Virus record (IMG/VR): IMGVR_UViG_3300045125_000169
Location: 45,146 to 109,145 of that record
DNA: 64,000 nt
DNA from: a virus
Direction: 5' to 3' (one strand)
The notes under the pieces were generated by a model. The model had not been told where the DNA came from. It did no database searches and worked only from the letters and a program-made list of their open reading frames with translations. Position numbers and translations under genes: made by a program. Shown here piece after piece: positions 1-10,260 of this stretch (position 1 is its first letter; every line of letters starts with the position of its first letter).

Positions 1-2985
1 TCGTGCTCACCGTGCCAGAGGTCAAACTGGAAAAGACCTTGGGATAAAGGACTACCCGCAAAAGACTCATACGGACCATCTTTCTCCGCGAGGTCCACGG
101 ACGCTTGCATCGCTCCAAGGTAAATGGTCTCAAAGATTTCGTGATTCAGCTTGCGGGCCTCGGGTGAGTCGTAGGGAATCCTGAGCATCATAAAGGTGTC
201 TGCAAGACCTTGCACCCCAATCCCGATGGGACGATGCTTAAGATTTGAGTTTTCGGTCGCGGGTGTCGGGTAGAAATTTTTGTCGATGACATGGTTGAGG
301 TTCACCGTCGCGTCGTAAGAGACCTGCCGCAAACTTTCGAGATCGTAAGTATCCCCTTGGACAAATTTGGGCAGACAGATCGACGCGAGATTGCAGACCG
401 CAGTTTCCTCGGCGCTGCTGTATTGGCAGACTTCCGTACAAAGGTTGGAGGACTTAATCGTCCCTAAATTTTTCTGGTTTGATTTACGGTTAACGGAATC
501 CTTGTAGAGCATGTAGGGAGTGCCTGTTTCCTTTTGCGAACTACAGATCCTTTTCATCAGGTCGGAGGCTTTGACGACCTTGCGTCCTCGGCCTTCGGCT
601 TCATAGCGGGTATAAAGCTCTTCAAAGGCTTCGCCGTAGCAATCAAAAAGCCCTGGAGCCTCATCAGGGAGAAGAGGGTCCAGTTGCCGCCCTCTTGTAG
701 GCGTTTCATAAATAGGTCTGGAATCCATAAAGCGGTGAACAGGTCATGGCACCGTCGCTCATCGTCCCCTGTGTTTTTCCGCAGGTCTAAAAAGTCCTCG
801 ACATCAGCGTGCCAGGGTTCAAGGTAAATCGCTGCCGAACCTTTGCGCTTACCCCCTTGGTTGACGTATCGAAAGGTGGCGTTAAGGTGTCGCAGCATGG
901 GGATGATGCCATCCGAAAATCTCTGGCTCGACTTGATGATCGCACCATCGGCCCTGACGTTATGAACCCAAAGGCCAACGCCACCGGAATTTTTGAGATA
1001 ATGGCACACTCTTTATCGGTGTCGTAGATGCCATTAAGGGAATCACTGCGGGTAGCTATTAAGAAACAATTTTCTGCTAAAAGACCGACCACCGAATAAG
1101 AATGGGTTTCTTCTACCCCCAAGGTGTAGACATATTCCGGTCTGGTCGAATTTTTGACTTTCGACGAGATCCTTAAAAAATTATTCCCCTCAATTTCCAA
1201 GACTTGTCCCGATTTCGTCTCGCGTTGCCTTGCTAAGTTAATCCGATCATCCCCATATTGCTTCAAGGGATTGAGGTCCAAGGTATGTGGTATGCCCATG
1301 TAGGCGAGCTTTGATCCTTTATCCTGAAAGGAGACGTCGATCCCGACTTGCCTTGCGACCATGTAAAATTCTTTTACTAGTTTCTTATTTGATAAGGTAA
1401 CACCATATCCAGATCCATTCGCGTACACATGGCCATCACTAGAAACAAGACCTTCCAAGAGGGCAACCACGAGATCTCGGTGCCAGGAGAAGATATCTTT
1501 AAAGAGACGTTTTCCATCAAAACCTTTGCCGAACAGATGGTAGAAGATATTTGCCAAAATCGTTGAGTGAACAGTAACACTTACAACATTCGGATTTTTT
1601 GAGTGCGGAAGGTGCGTTACTTTGACATTTAAGCCAAAGGCCCGACTCATGTAATCCTGACAAAAATCGATCAAAGGCTTATTTTCATAATGAATCGCGA
1701 TATTTATATTCTTCAAGTACCGTCTACCAGAAGCATTTTTCCCTGATGCAATACTACCGTCACCGTACCAGATACCAAGAAATTTTGCGAAATCCCGATC
1801 GATTTTGATAAAGCGATTGATCGAACTGTTCTTTCTGCACAAATAGACCTCCGAATCGCTTGCATTCAAGCGATGTGGTCTTTGCCAGGTGCTTACCGTG
1901 TGTATCTTGTCCTCTACTACGTCAAACGTGAAGTTGACGTTGCCATTATCGGATTTTGGAAGGTATGGCAAAAAGTCCGACAAATCGACAACATAATCGT
2001 TTTTGCCAGAAAGCATTTTTGGAATAGCAATATAATCCCCTTTTCTCAGGGATTCTATGCTGTTCATTTGGGGTTGCTCACCCCAAGCGATTTGTTCCTT
2101 CGTAATTGAGAAGAATCGATGATTGCCCGTAACCGTGAAGCTAGGCGTTTTAAAAACTTTAACATCAAAAAGCTGTCGGTCATTTAGTTTATTCTTGTGT
2201 ACCTGGACTACTTTTTCAACAGTCCCCTTGTGCGTCACGACGAGATCGCCTATCTGAGTGCTCTCAATAGGTTTAATTCCATCATTAACAGTTAAGATTT
2301 CAGTTCCCTCAACAAAGCAACTTGACATTTGCGGCCTACTGGTTCCCGCGTTGAAAAGCGTAGGTGTTGCATGAGTATAGAAGCCGAGCGAAAGGTAGTC
2401 GTAGAGCTTTTTGACTTGTTCGATATTTGCTCCGCAGATCCCAACGGCGACACGGAGAAAAAGACTCTGCGGCCTTTCAACAACTTTTCGCTCGCAGGCC
2501 CAGGAGCCATCGGCAAGGCGTTTTCTGCTAGAGGTGTCGATGATCCCAAGCAGGTATTTGCTTTCGAGGGTTTTGAAACCGAAGTACGAGAAACTGAAGT
2601 CGCGTGTGTAGTCGATGATCTGGTCCAAGCCTTCGGGTCTGAGAGCTTGAGCATCCTGCATAAAGGAGTCTGACAGGACACCCGCTTGATGCAACTGGGT
2701 CCACGCTTCCCAAAAGTCGTCGGGAGTTTCTTTGTGGAGAGCAGAGGCCGCGATGCCTGCGGCGAGTTTGTCATAGTCAGGATGCTCAGGAGCGAGCACC
2801 GCAGCAGTTTCAATGAGGAGGCGATCGAGTTCTCGGGTGGTGATCCCATCGCAAAGACCACCGACCACTTTTTGCGCTATGAGTACGGGCTCGACCTTGA
2901 GCCCAGCCGAGCGGTTTTTGACTCGGTTAAGAATTTTGTCAAAAGACACTTCCTCGCGTTGACCGTTCCGTTTCACAACCTGCAT
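1..2985 (-). CDS. nrdA: Ribonucleoside-diphosphate reductase class I large subunit, intein-containing, partial at left edge
   Basis: Makes deoxyribonucleotides for phage DNA synthesis, with a small subunit that is not in the window. The N-terminus is an ATP-cone (about residues 1-90, [16 protein letters not shown]). The barrel starts later and is split by an intein at the conserved RPQMSS^CFL site. After the intein come [11 protein letters not shown], the active-site SSNLCTEV (Cys codon 438-440) and sequence running off position 1. Two breaks follow the intein. At 990-994 a T5 run needs one more base to read ISKNSGG. At 667-669 a G3 run needs one more base to read [16 protein letters not shown]. 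From 666 to 1 the frame is open. These look like sequencing indels, so the gene is probably intact. Start ATG 2983-2985 follows an AGGGG-type ribosome site. Family assignment is certain. Confidence 0.95.
1069..2319 (-). other. Intein with LAGLIDADG-type homing endonuclease inside NrdA
   Basis: A 417-codon in-frame insertion. It starts at a Cys ([14 protein letters not shown], splicing block A) and carries a block B histidine in TVTGNHRFF. Two LAGLIDADG-like helices are visible ([11 protein letters not shown] and [12 protein letters not shown]). It ends [16 protein letters not shown]...LLAEN, followed by the +1 extein Cys. All residues needed for splicing are present (Cys1, block B His, terminal Asn, Cys+1), and the reading frame is uninterrupted. 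The exteins join as [13 protein letters not shown], the conserved redox-cysteine region of class I large subunits. I expect it to splice and to home. Confidence 0.93.
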
Positions 2986-3114
2986 GTTGGCCCCTGTCCG
3001 AATTAGGTCGTCTTTGTCTTTTTTGGTGAATCTTTGCTTTCGACATTAGAGCGAGCATGACCACAGAGGCAATACCTTTTGACACGCAATCTAAAACAAA
3101 ATTAGTTGAAATTT

Positions 3115-4002
3115 TCAGCATTTTCTTTTTTCCCAAAACATTTGTGCGTTGAAACATTCGTCCTCGATCTCCACTAAAAAAATGCGGCCCTGCTCAAAGC
3201 CCTCAAGGGTGTAAGTTTTCTTGGTGCTGAGAAAAAAACGTCCTTGCTCCAGGTCAAAATCAGAACCCCCTTGGTTTCGGAAAATCACTTCCGTCCCTTT
3301 GGGGGTTTTGGCAGTAACAGGCTTGGGCATCGTCCCCTCAAAAAGTGCGCGGAACCGTGTCCACACAGTCTCGTGGTTGTCTATCTGCGTGTGACCAACA
3401 CCTTCGACGTGGAAGTTTTCCGCTTGGGGAATTTCCGACGAGTGCAGATAGATTGTCGTGGTCTGGTAAAAGTTAGACCACAAATTGGTTTTTTGCGCCA
3501 CCGCATCTTGGGATAGGTCTTGTGGTGCCCTTTGGCACCCCATCCACCCTGTTGGTCTGGTAAGCTCGCACTCGACGGGACTGATCGGGTCGATGGTGTA
3601 AAGGTACGACTTGGTGTGCCCTTGGAGGGTGAGCGCCATGGCAAGCCATCCACCATACGAATGACCGATATACAGGGTGTGGTCCTTTTCTTGGCTGTTC
3701 ACGAGGTTCAGAATATCTTGAGGCTTGGCTCTTTGAACGGTGTCCGTGCGGTAGAAAAGCGTACCATAAGAGTCATAGCATGTGAGTATTGTGTTCACCC
3801 GGTAGGTTTCCCGCAGGGTATCTAAAACTCTCTCGGCCTGGGGGTACATGCTCATAGAGCGGGGGTCTCCATCCCGACCGCAGCTATTGCGTCCCCCCAT
3901 GACCAAGACGAGCAGGCGCTCGTCTTTTTCAAAGGTTTTAATTTCAGATGCCTGTTGAGAGCCGCAGCCCACCAAGAGCAAGAGAAATAAAATAATGTGC
4001 AT
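3115..4002 (-). CDS. Secreted lipoprotein, alpha/beta-hydrolase fold
   Basis: 295 residues. The N-terminus MHIILFLLLLVGCGS is a lipoprotein signal peptide with lipobox LVGC, so the product should be lipid-anchored in the cell envelope. A nucleophile elbow GHSYGG (about residue 113) and a late His (VEGVGHTQIDNHE) fit an alpha/beta-hydrolase (esterase, lipase or amidase); the substrate is unknown. The start lies one base after the stop of the upstream GH5 gene (4004), and a GDSL hydrolase precedes that, so three exported hydrolases form one operon. The reading frame is intact. Lipid anchoring is unusual for a phage product. Confidence 0.75.
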   Translation of the reverse strand: MHIILFLLLLVGCGSQQASEIKTFEKDERLLVLVMGGRNSCGRDGDPRSMSMYPQAERVLDTLRETYRVNTILTCYDSYGTLFYRTDTVQRAKPQDILNLVNSQEKDHTLYIGHSYGGWLAMALTLQGHTKSYLYTIDPISPVECELTRPTGWMGCQRAPQDLSQDAVAQKTNLWSNFYQTTTIYLHSSEIPQAENFHVEGVGHTQIDNHETVWTRFRALFEGTMPKPVTAKTPKGTEVIFRNQGGSDFDLEQGRFFLSTKKTYTLEGFEQGRIFLVEIEDECFNAQMFWEKRKC

Positions 4003-4003
4003 A

Positions 4004-5158
4004 CTACTTCCAACGCAGGCGTTCGATCAGTTTGAGCTTCCTGGTATTGACGGTTTTCCAGTCATCTTCTAAAAGACCCCCTGTATCGCCTGAGTTGGGG
4101 TTCAGACTCCAGAAAAAAGTGTTAGTCAAGGACTTTTTTCGCAGATAATTCACAAAAGCCTCGCCCCAGACCTGATCGAGCCCCTCGAAGCGGCCTCCCC
4201 ATTCCCCTATGACCAGGGCAAAATCCTCTTGGTCTTTGATATAACCAAAGTGCTCTTCCCAGATCGCGGGCATGTTGCTTGGAAAGTCTTGGGTGAGGAA
4301 ATAGTCCTGCTTGGCTACCGAGGGGCCGTAGACGTGGGGACTAAGAACCACTTGAGTGCGGGGGAGTCGAATCGGCTTGGCAACTGCCTCGGTCAAATTT
4401 TCCCCCAAAAGGCATACTGCTTTCCTAGGGGCGACTCATTTCCGACACCTTCCACAAAGAGCAAAATTTTGGGGTTGATTTTTAGGATCTCTGCTCCTGC
4501 CTTTTCCACCATAAGACGCCACTGGTCCCAGGTCAGACCGTAGGGTTCATTAAATAGATCGATGCCCATCACGTTGTCGTATGAAAGGGAAAGTTGGGCG
4601 AGGGTCTTCAGATCCTCTATCCAACGCTCAACGGAGTAGTTTGCACAACTCCCAACCCCTGGTCCTGGCTTGTCGGTATGGGATAAGCGGTTGCTACAGG
4701 TGTGCAAGTCTAAAAGCACATACATTTCTTTTTGGAATTGGTGTAGGCCAGGAGCTTCTTTAACTGTTCGAGAGGGGAAGAGTAACCGTCTTTGCCTGGA
4801 GCTTTTCCGGCCAAAGACTCGGGTGCTAAGGGGATACGGAGCGAGTTGAAGCCGATTTGATGGACTTGATCGACGATACTCTCCAGAGATCGTCCACTCC
4901 AGAGTCCATGCAATCCTAGATACTCGCCTTCCAGGCCGAACCAGTTGATACCTCGGACAGAGGTAGGCAGACCGTGCGCGTGAATCATGTGATTTCTTTT
5001 ATCCACGTAAAAAGACTCCTTACGTCCACGCACTCACCAAACACGTCATTGCACAAAGGTCGCGGTGGCATTTGTGGGGCCTCTAGCACGGTTTCGAGCC
5101 CACATGCCTGCAAACTCAAGAGCAGAAAAAGACAAAGAAGTCCCTTAAAGTACGACAT
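4004..5158 (-). CDS. Glycoside hydrolase family 5-like lipoprotein (endoglucanase-type)
   Basis: About 380 codons once joined. Start ATG 5156-5158 gives a signal peptide ending LLSLQACG (lipobox LQAC). The catalytic domain carries VRGINWFGLEG, FNSLRIPL, the acid/base motif LFNEPYG and the nucleophile motif VIGEWGG, in the order typical of clan GH-A family 5. Breaks: around 5030 (GCGTGG region, after the Cys-rich linker); 4729-4733 (T5, one base short, restores NSKKEMYVLLDLH); and 4402-4406 (C5, one base short, restores FWGENLTEAV). Probable role: cleaving a beta-glucan or exopolysaccharide at the host surface. Exact specificity cannot be read from the sequence. Confidence 0.82.
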
Positions 5159-5188
5159 ATATCCTTCTCCTTGGTTAGGGGAAAAGTA

Positions 5189-5920
5189 TCAGTCGAGTTT
5201 AGATTCTAGCCAAGCCTCGAAAAACGCATCGGCAATTTTCTGTTGCCCGATCTTGGATGGATGAAAACAATCGACCGTTGAAATGTCCTCGACATCATAA
5301 ACTTGTGTGTCTAAGCGCGTGATGACATGGAGCTTGGCAAAGTTTTTTTCTAGGTCGATCAGTTCTGCGTTGATCTCTTTAATCTGACGCATGACGCCTG
5401 CACGATATGCATCGTCTCGTGCCATAAAGTTAGGGCAGGACACTGAAGTGGTCACCTGACAGTAAGGTGACTCGCGGCCCACGTCATAAACCTGTTGCAG
5501 GTCGGGGAGTGTTCCCAGAAATATCCCTTTGATGTTGGGATTTTTTTCCAACCTCTCGACGAGGCGATGGATGTTTCCAGTGACCGTGTGCCCCAGCCCC
5601 CAGCACACATCGTTTGTCCCCACCAGGAGAGAGACATAATCCGCTTCGACATGCTCGGCAAAGGACACTTGATAACCAACAATGCTGCTCAACGCTCCAG
5701 GCAGCGAGACGTTGTAGGCCGAGTCAAATCCTGCTTGCTTGGCAAAGTTGCGTTCGATTTGATCGCCTGTCGCCCAAGAGTAATGAAACCCGTGCTGCAT
5801 AGACGGGTTCGCATGAGTTCCTGACGTGATCGAGTCCCCTATTGCGACATAGGTCGAGGCTTGCGCGATATTAAGATCGAGCGCCCCTGATAACAGTAAA
5901 CCGACGACGGTTCGCAACAT
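5189..5920 (-). CDS. Secreted GDSL/SGNH-family hydrolase
   Basis: 243 residues with an N-terminal signal peptide (LLLSGALDLNIAQAS). The SGNH blocks are visible: block I VAIGDSITSG (Ser nucleophile), block III LLVGTNDVCWG (Asn) and block V DCFHPSKIGQQKIA (Asp...His). These enzymes remove acyl or acetyl groups from lipids, peptidoglycan or polysaccharides. It stands 30 bases upstream of the GH5 lipoprotein on the same strand, so a joint role in deacetylating and cleaving a surface polysaccharide is reasonable inference. Intact frame. Confidence 0.85.
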   Translation of the reverse strand: MLRTVVGLLLSGALDLNIAQASTYVAIGDSITSGTHANPSMQHGFHYSWATGDQIERNFAKQAGFDSAYNVSLPGALSSIVGYQVSFAEHVEADYVSLLVGTNDVCWGLGHTVTGNIHRLVERLEKNPNIKGIFLGTLPDLQQVYDVGRESPYCQVTTSVSCPNFMARDDAYRAGVMRQIKEINAELIDLEKNFAKLHVITRLDTQVYDVEDISTVDCFHPSKIGQQKIADAFFEAWLESKLD

Positions 5921-6034
5921 ACGTTGTTTTCCTTATAGGCGGAAGGAGTTTGCGATAACTGACACGCAAAGGTCCGAGGCACCAAAGCACCCAAGAGTTT
6001 TCCAGCTTCCACCCGCAGCGCCACATAAAAGGGT

Positions 6035-6238
6035 TCAACTCAACAAGGAGCGAAACGCGCAGAAATAAAGGTGGCCTATTTTTCCAAGCCAACAAGTAAT
6101 ACAAAAAAGAAACATCAAAGTCTGAGTAAAGAGAACGACCGTCACGATCCAACTTGCAAAATGCTCAGGCCCAGGCCCTCCGATCAAGAAGCCAAGACAA
6201 GTCAAGAGGACAAACCAAGATCGTGTTCTAGGGCGCAT
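6035..6238 (-). CDS. Small membrane protein, two predicted TM segments
   Basis: 67 residues. Two hydrophobic stretches are visible (WFVLLTCLGFLIGG and ASWIVTVVLFTQTLMFLFCITC). Its start overlaps the end of the upstream 6228-7024 gene by 11 bases, suggesting translational coupling. An alternative reading continues in another frame to about 5880, so the C-terminus may be wrong because of an indel. I do not recognise the family. Confidence 0.5.
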   Translation of the reverse strand: MRPRTRSWFVLLTCLGFLIGGPGPEHFASWIVTVVLFTQTLMFLFCITCWLGKIGHLYFCAFRSLLS

Positions 6239-7024
6239 CTTCTTTTGGCTTTGTTAAATACACAAAACCTCTTTCTATCCAATCAGGGTCATGGAGTAGA
6301 TAATCTGGTCCGCTGAGAAAAATTGCCCAGGTCAGTTCGCTGTTCTTCCGGTAGTCCGACAAGTAGTCGTGATACTTATCAATCCACTTAGACATAACCT
6401 CTTTGAGCTTATCGTGGTCTGCATGAGACACGAGGACTCTCTTATAAAACTCTTGGTGCTCTTTGCTTTGCTCCTCGTCCTTTTGAGCGATCGGCAGAGA
6501 GAAGCCTTGAGCAATCTCAGTCCAGAATTTTGTCAGGGGGCTGTTTTTAGAATTGAGGCGGTTGATCTTGCCCCAAGGGATTTTGAAGGACGTTTTCTCG
6601 TAATTCTTTTCATCAAGGCCCGAGAGGTATTTTTGGCGAGCCTCGTCCTTTTGTTCTTGAGAAGGCCCTTCCAACTCTTGCTCATAGAGCCGACCGTTTT
6701 CCGATCGGACGAAATACTCCTCGTTCCAATAGTCTTGGCCTGAGGGGTCAACGCTGTAAACCGCACGGTCGAGCTTGGGTGCATTTTCGTTTTCAAACCG
6801 AGCGTCTGTTTCATAGAGGACATAGATGCGCTCTTGTAGTTCTTTAGCAAGGTGCATCAACTTTTCTTCCTCGACGGTGATATCGAGATCTCCGTGCCAA
6901 ACTTTGCCCTGACTGGTGCAGACATTGGCGTTGAAGACCACAACATGATTGGCGTGGTCCCATCGGTATTGCCCTTTAGACCCAAAATCCGTCCTCGGTG
7001 CCCGAGGATGTCTTCGACAGACAT
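6228..7024 (-). CDS. Hypothetical protein (about 265 aa)
   Basis: Unrecognised soluble, charged protein. I place the start at ATG 7022-7024 (MSVEDILGHRGRILGLKG) because AAGAGG lies 8 bases upstream. One break near 6972-6975: GGG must be GGGG to read KGQYRWDHANHVVVFNAN and join the long downstream frame. The body has no TM segment. The C-terminal part (WAIFLSGPDYLLHDPDWIER) is rich in aromatics. It is the first gene of a string leading into the exported hydrolases. Confidence 0.6.
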
Positions 7025-7190
7025 AAGCAGAACCTCTTGGTGATGTTGTCCTATGAGAATACGCCAGGATGCTCTCATCGACAATGGGCAGAAGAAAAAC
7101 CTTGCTATTTAAAAAATGTTAGTACAGTTCGCCTCGCCACTTAAGGTTGACACTCAAGGTTGAGAGCAGCCGACATATTCTGGAGAATGA

Positions 7191-7823
7191 CATGCATTTT
7201 TTTCTAAATGGCTTCCTGAAGCCCAAGAACTTCACAAAAGAATCAAGGAACAGGATGCCGCTCGTATCGCCGAGCAAGCCAAAGCCGCGGGAGCATCCGA
7301 CCTAACATTGCTTGACCTTTTGCTCGCTGGCCCAAGGCTCAAGCCTTTCCCCGACCCCCTTCAGTACGTCCAGTTCCGCTCGCAAGTCGTTCAAAATCTT
7401 CAGCAGGGTGGCCCAGATCTTCCAAATGTAAGTGTCTATCGTGTTTTTGCCCACATTGATATCGCGGCCTTGAAAGCAGGGTACGCCTGGGCAAAAGATC
7501 AAGATTTAACCCAGCTTACCAACCCTAACATCAAAGCATGGGAGCTAGAAGAATTGTCACAATGTTGTGACAAACCTTCGATTCTCTTATCGATCAAATA
7601 CATGTGGCTCTACCGTGGTTTTCACAATTTTCGCGGAAACCTAGCGAATACGAGCCCCGTCTGCAAAACGCTGAAACTTTTGTATGGTACTGACTTTCGG
7701 TCTGCCTACAAATCAACATGGACGCAGATTGAGTTAGCCGCGCAAATCGGAAACGAAGACATTGATCCATGGATGCTGAATACCATTCTTTGGATCTTGG
7801 GGCAGAGATTCTCGTTAGCGTAA
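7191..7823 (+). CDS. Hypothetical protein (about 210 aa)
   Basis: Unrecognised. GGAG at 7182-7185 lies just before ATG 7191-7193. The T7 run at about 7194-7200 needs one more T to give MHFFSKWLPEAQELHKRIKE, after which the frame is open to 7823. It has a helical, charged, Ala-rich N-terminus and a mixed C-terminal half with several Trp and Cys. It converges on the minus-strand gene ending at 7815 (9-base tail overlap). Confidence 0.55.
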   Translation, partial: HAFFSKWLPEAQELHKRIKEQDAARIAEQAKAAGASDLTLLDLLLAGPRLKPFPDPLQYVQFRSQVVQNLQQGGPDLPNVSVYRVFAHIDIAALKAGYAWAKDQDLTQLTNPNIKAWELEELSQCCDKPSILLSIKYMWLYRGFHNFRGNLANTSPVCKTLKLLYGTDFRSAYKSTWTQIELAAQIGNEDIDPWMLNTILWILGQRFSLA

Positions 7824-8141
7824 CTGGTCCCAGGAGTCGATCGGAGCGACATCGCACCATGCGGTTGGGACATAATAGAAATCAATACCCCGCAGGTGTC
7901 TGACTAGCTCCGGTTTTGCCATACAAAGAAGAGACGTGGGAACCTTCCAGTAATCTGGGAAGCGTCCTCCCACGTCTGAATCATCGTAGCTTTTAACTTC
8001 TCGCGGGAGCGCCTCGGGGCAAAAAGTCGTTAAAGGCACTTTAATGCCCTTGAGACTGAAGCCACGATCTCCTGCATCAGGATCTTTTAAAATGAAAAGG
8101 CGAAATTTCAAAAGCAGTATCCCCTTACTGTTTTTTCTCAA
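7815..8141 (-). CDS. Hypothetical protein (108 aa)
   Basis: Unrecognised. The start overlaps the end of the upstream 8125-8511 gene by 17 bases, so the two are probably translated together. The sequence has a basic N-terminus and a Pro/Trp-rich C-terminal half (YYVPTAWCDVAPIDSWDQ). It shows neither a signal peptide nor a TM segment. Confidence 0.45.
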   Translation of the reverse strand: MRKNSKGILLLKFRLFILKDPDAGDRGFSLKGIKVPLTTFCPEALPREVKSYDDSDVGGRFPDYWKVPTSLLCMAKPELVRHLRGIDFYYVPTAWCDVAPIDSWDQLR

Positions 8142-8511
8142 CGCCTTGAGCGATGGTCGAGAGGCTTTTGAGTTGAGCTTCTATTTTGGTCAAGAGTTGT
8201 TCCGAATCCAAGATATCGGCATACGGGACAAAGTAAAGTTTTTCATCGCTTTCAAACTCTGGCATGTTGCCCGAAAGATCCAACATGCGAAGACCAATCG
8301 AAGCTCCTAAGAGAGCATCATAGCAAAAACCGTAAAAGTCCAAGTCGCTGCTTTTTTCTAAAGACGATGCTTGATACCCGTCCTCCACAAAAACCGTCAG
8401 AGACGAGAGAGCTAAAACGGCACCGCGTCTTTGCTCAGGGTCCAGGTGCATCAAGATTGAATACAGGTGCTTTGCGACCACCTGCTGCTGAGACGTGAAC
8501 AGAGCCACCAC
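8125..8511 (-). CDS. Hypothetical protein (128 aa)
   Basis: Unrecognised, mostly helical by appearance (VVAKHLYSILMHLDPEQRRG, TKIEAQLKSLSTIAQGVEKK). It is divergent from the 8601 plus-strand gene. The 90 bases between them (8512-8600) must hold promoters for both directions, but I see no clear consensus pair there. Confidence 0.5.
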   Translation of the reverse strand: MVALFTSQQQVVAKHLYSILMHLDPEQRRGAVLALSSLTVFVEDGYQASSLEKSSDLDFYGFCYDALLGASIGLRMLDLSGNMPEFESDEKLYFVPYADILDSEQLLTKIEAQLKSLSTIAQGVEKKQ

Positions 8512-8600
8512 GTTACCCCTTTTGCTATGATATTTTTGGAGCTTTTAAAAAGACTACCTCAAACCAACGCTCAAAGTCCAGAGAGCGACCGGAGAACAAA

Positions 8601-8963
8601 ATGTTTATCAAGAAGATTGAAAAAAAGATCAGAGTCCAAGCTACAGGTGAAATGACGCCCGAAGACCTGAGGCCAGGGGGCGACTTTTACGAGGCGGCTC
8701 AAAAACTGGCGAAGGTTGCCAAAGAGACTAAGCTCTTTGTGGCCGTAAAACCCTTCGATGTCTACCAAGGACCGTTTGCCCTGCTCAAAACAGGTGACCG
8801 CATTTGGCTCACGGACACACCGGGGAAATACTATGTCGAACTCATGTCCAAAAATAAGATGAAAGGACACGGCTTCGAGGGCAACGCTGCCATGATTAAA
8901 AAATTCTACCTGCATCTAAAGCCCACGAAGCCTGTCTATCAGCATTTGAGGCTGGTGAAATGA
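8601..8963 (+). CDS. Hypothetical protein (120 aa)
   Basis: Unrecognised, basic protein (MFIKKIEKKIRVQATGEM...). GGAG about 6 bases before ATG 8601 supports the start. It ends 17 bases before the tnpB end of the IS605 element, so the element appears to have landed just downstream without cutting it. Confidence 0.55.
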   Translation: MFIKKIEKKIRVQATGEMTPEDLRPGGDFYEAAQKLAKVAKETKLFVAVKPFDVYQGPFALLKTGDRIWLTDTPGKYYVELMSKNKMKGHGFEGNAAMIKKFYLHLKPTKPVYQHLRLVK

Positions 8964-8980
8964 ACTACCCCGACCAATCC

Positions 8981-10260
8981 TCACGCTCTCTTACAAGAGC
9001 GTTCCGGTATGGTCAGAGTTTCGTGCTTCAGCGGGCAGGTAACCCCACCCTCCACACCTGAGGACGGTTCCCGTCCCGTGACAAAGCCTGTCAAAGCATA
9101 ATTCAAGATCACTCGTGCAGCATTCACATCCCGATCAAGAGTGAGCCCACAACATCCACATAAATGTGTGCGCTCTGACAAAGCCTTTTTTGAACAACTC
9201 CGCATCCGGAGCAGCTTTGCGAAGGTTTGACTTTCCTGGTTGGTATTTCGATGTAGGGAATACCAGCGTCTGCCGCTTTGCATTCCAACAATGTGAAAAA
9301 CTTGCCAGGGGACGTGTCAAGAATACTGCGATTTAAGCCTCTCTTATAAGCACCGCCGTGGACTGTCATGGCTTTGATATTTAGAGCCTCTGTGGCCACG
9401 AGCCGAGACATGCGTACAATGCGGGCACTCATTTGGTGTAAAAAGTCATCACGCTGATCAGCTAGCTTCTCATGGCATGAGACCAGCTTCAACTTGGCTT
9501 TGGCCCTATTCCTGGACCCTTTCTTTTTGCGGGATAAGCTTCGTTGCGCCTTTTTTAATTGGCCATCATACTTTTTGAAGTGGCGTGGATTTTCGATCAA
9601 ATACTGCTTGTTATCTTCAGTAACCATGGTCACAAAAGTGCTAGTACCCCAATCAATCCCAAGAGCCGCTGTGCCACTAGGGCGATGCGGCCTTAGGGTC
9701 GCAAAAGTGATGGATGCGTACCATTTCCGGCCCTTTCGCATGATCTCGACCGTCTTTGGCTTGCCTGGGTCGCGGCTACTCTTTACTTCGTCAACAAACC
9801 TCGGACGTCCACGTGCCTGCAAATTCCCAAGACCGCTTAAATGCAGTGTGCCATTCACATAATCCACATGAGGCTTGAACCTCCACCCATCCCCGTGAGC
9901 CGCATATCCCCAACCCTTAAACCGTTCAAATGCCTTGAACCTCGGAAATCCAGGCGCAGCCTCTCCCGCTCTCACTCGTCTAAAAAAGGCCTGGAACGCT
10001 CTATCCAGACGCCGCAGAGTCACTTGCTCTGACTGCGCATTGAGCGCAGCATATTCAGGAAACTCAGCCCGAAGCTGAGTGAGATCTTTAGCCTGGTCGT
10101 AGTAATTAAGACTCTTACCGCAGCGGCGGTAGGCATCAATGCGCTGCTCAAGGGCCGCATTATACAAACGTTGGTGGAGCCGCATGATCTCGACCATTTT
10201 ATTGGCCTGCTTGGTCGATGGGTAAATGCGGTATGAAACTTTTCGCTTGACCTGATCCAT
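8981..10260 (-). CDS. tnpB: IS605 TnpB, RNA-guided nuclease (transposon-encoded)
   Basis: About 425 codons. RuvC-like catalytic residues are present: Asp in ALGIDWGTSTF, Glu in LVATEALNIKAM and Asp in LDRDVNAARVI. A four-cysteine zinc ribbon (CSGCG...CGCCG) lies between the last two. One break at about 9185-9190: the T6 run on the plus strand needs one more base, changing QKRLCQ to QKKALSERTHLCGCCG and extending the frame to TGA 8981-8983. TnpB proteins cut DNA guided by an RNA from the element's end and help it persist. Divergent from tnpA. Confidence 0.92.
8984..9001. repeat. Subterminal hairpin at the tnpB end of IS605
   Basis: CGCTCT - CTTACA loop - AGAGCG, a perfect 6-bp stem. It overlaps the last codons of tnpB. 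Such hairpins are what Y1 transposases bind, and in this family the same region gives the 3' end of the TnpB guide (omega) RNA. Confidence 0.6.

Noticed and set aside
557-1009. Programmed frameshifting or pseudogenisation of nrdA
   Set aside because: Both breaks are single missing bases in homopolymers and the same defect occurs in dozens of unrelated genes here, so sequencing error is simpler.
2939-3157. Small minus-strand frame upstream of nrdA
   Set aside because: Mostly overlaps the nrdA start in another frame, has no good ribosome site and shows no recognisable features.
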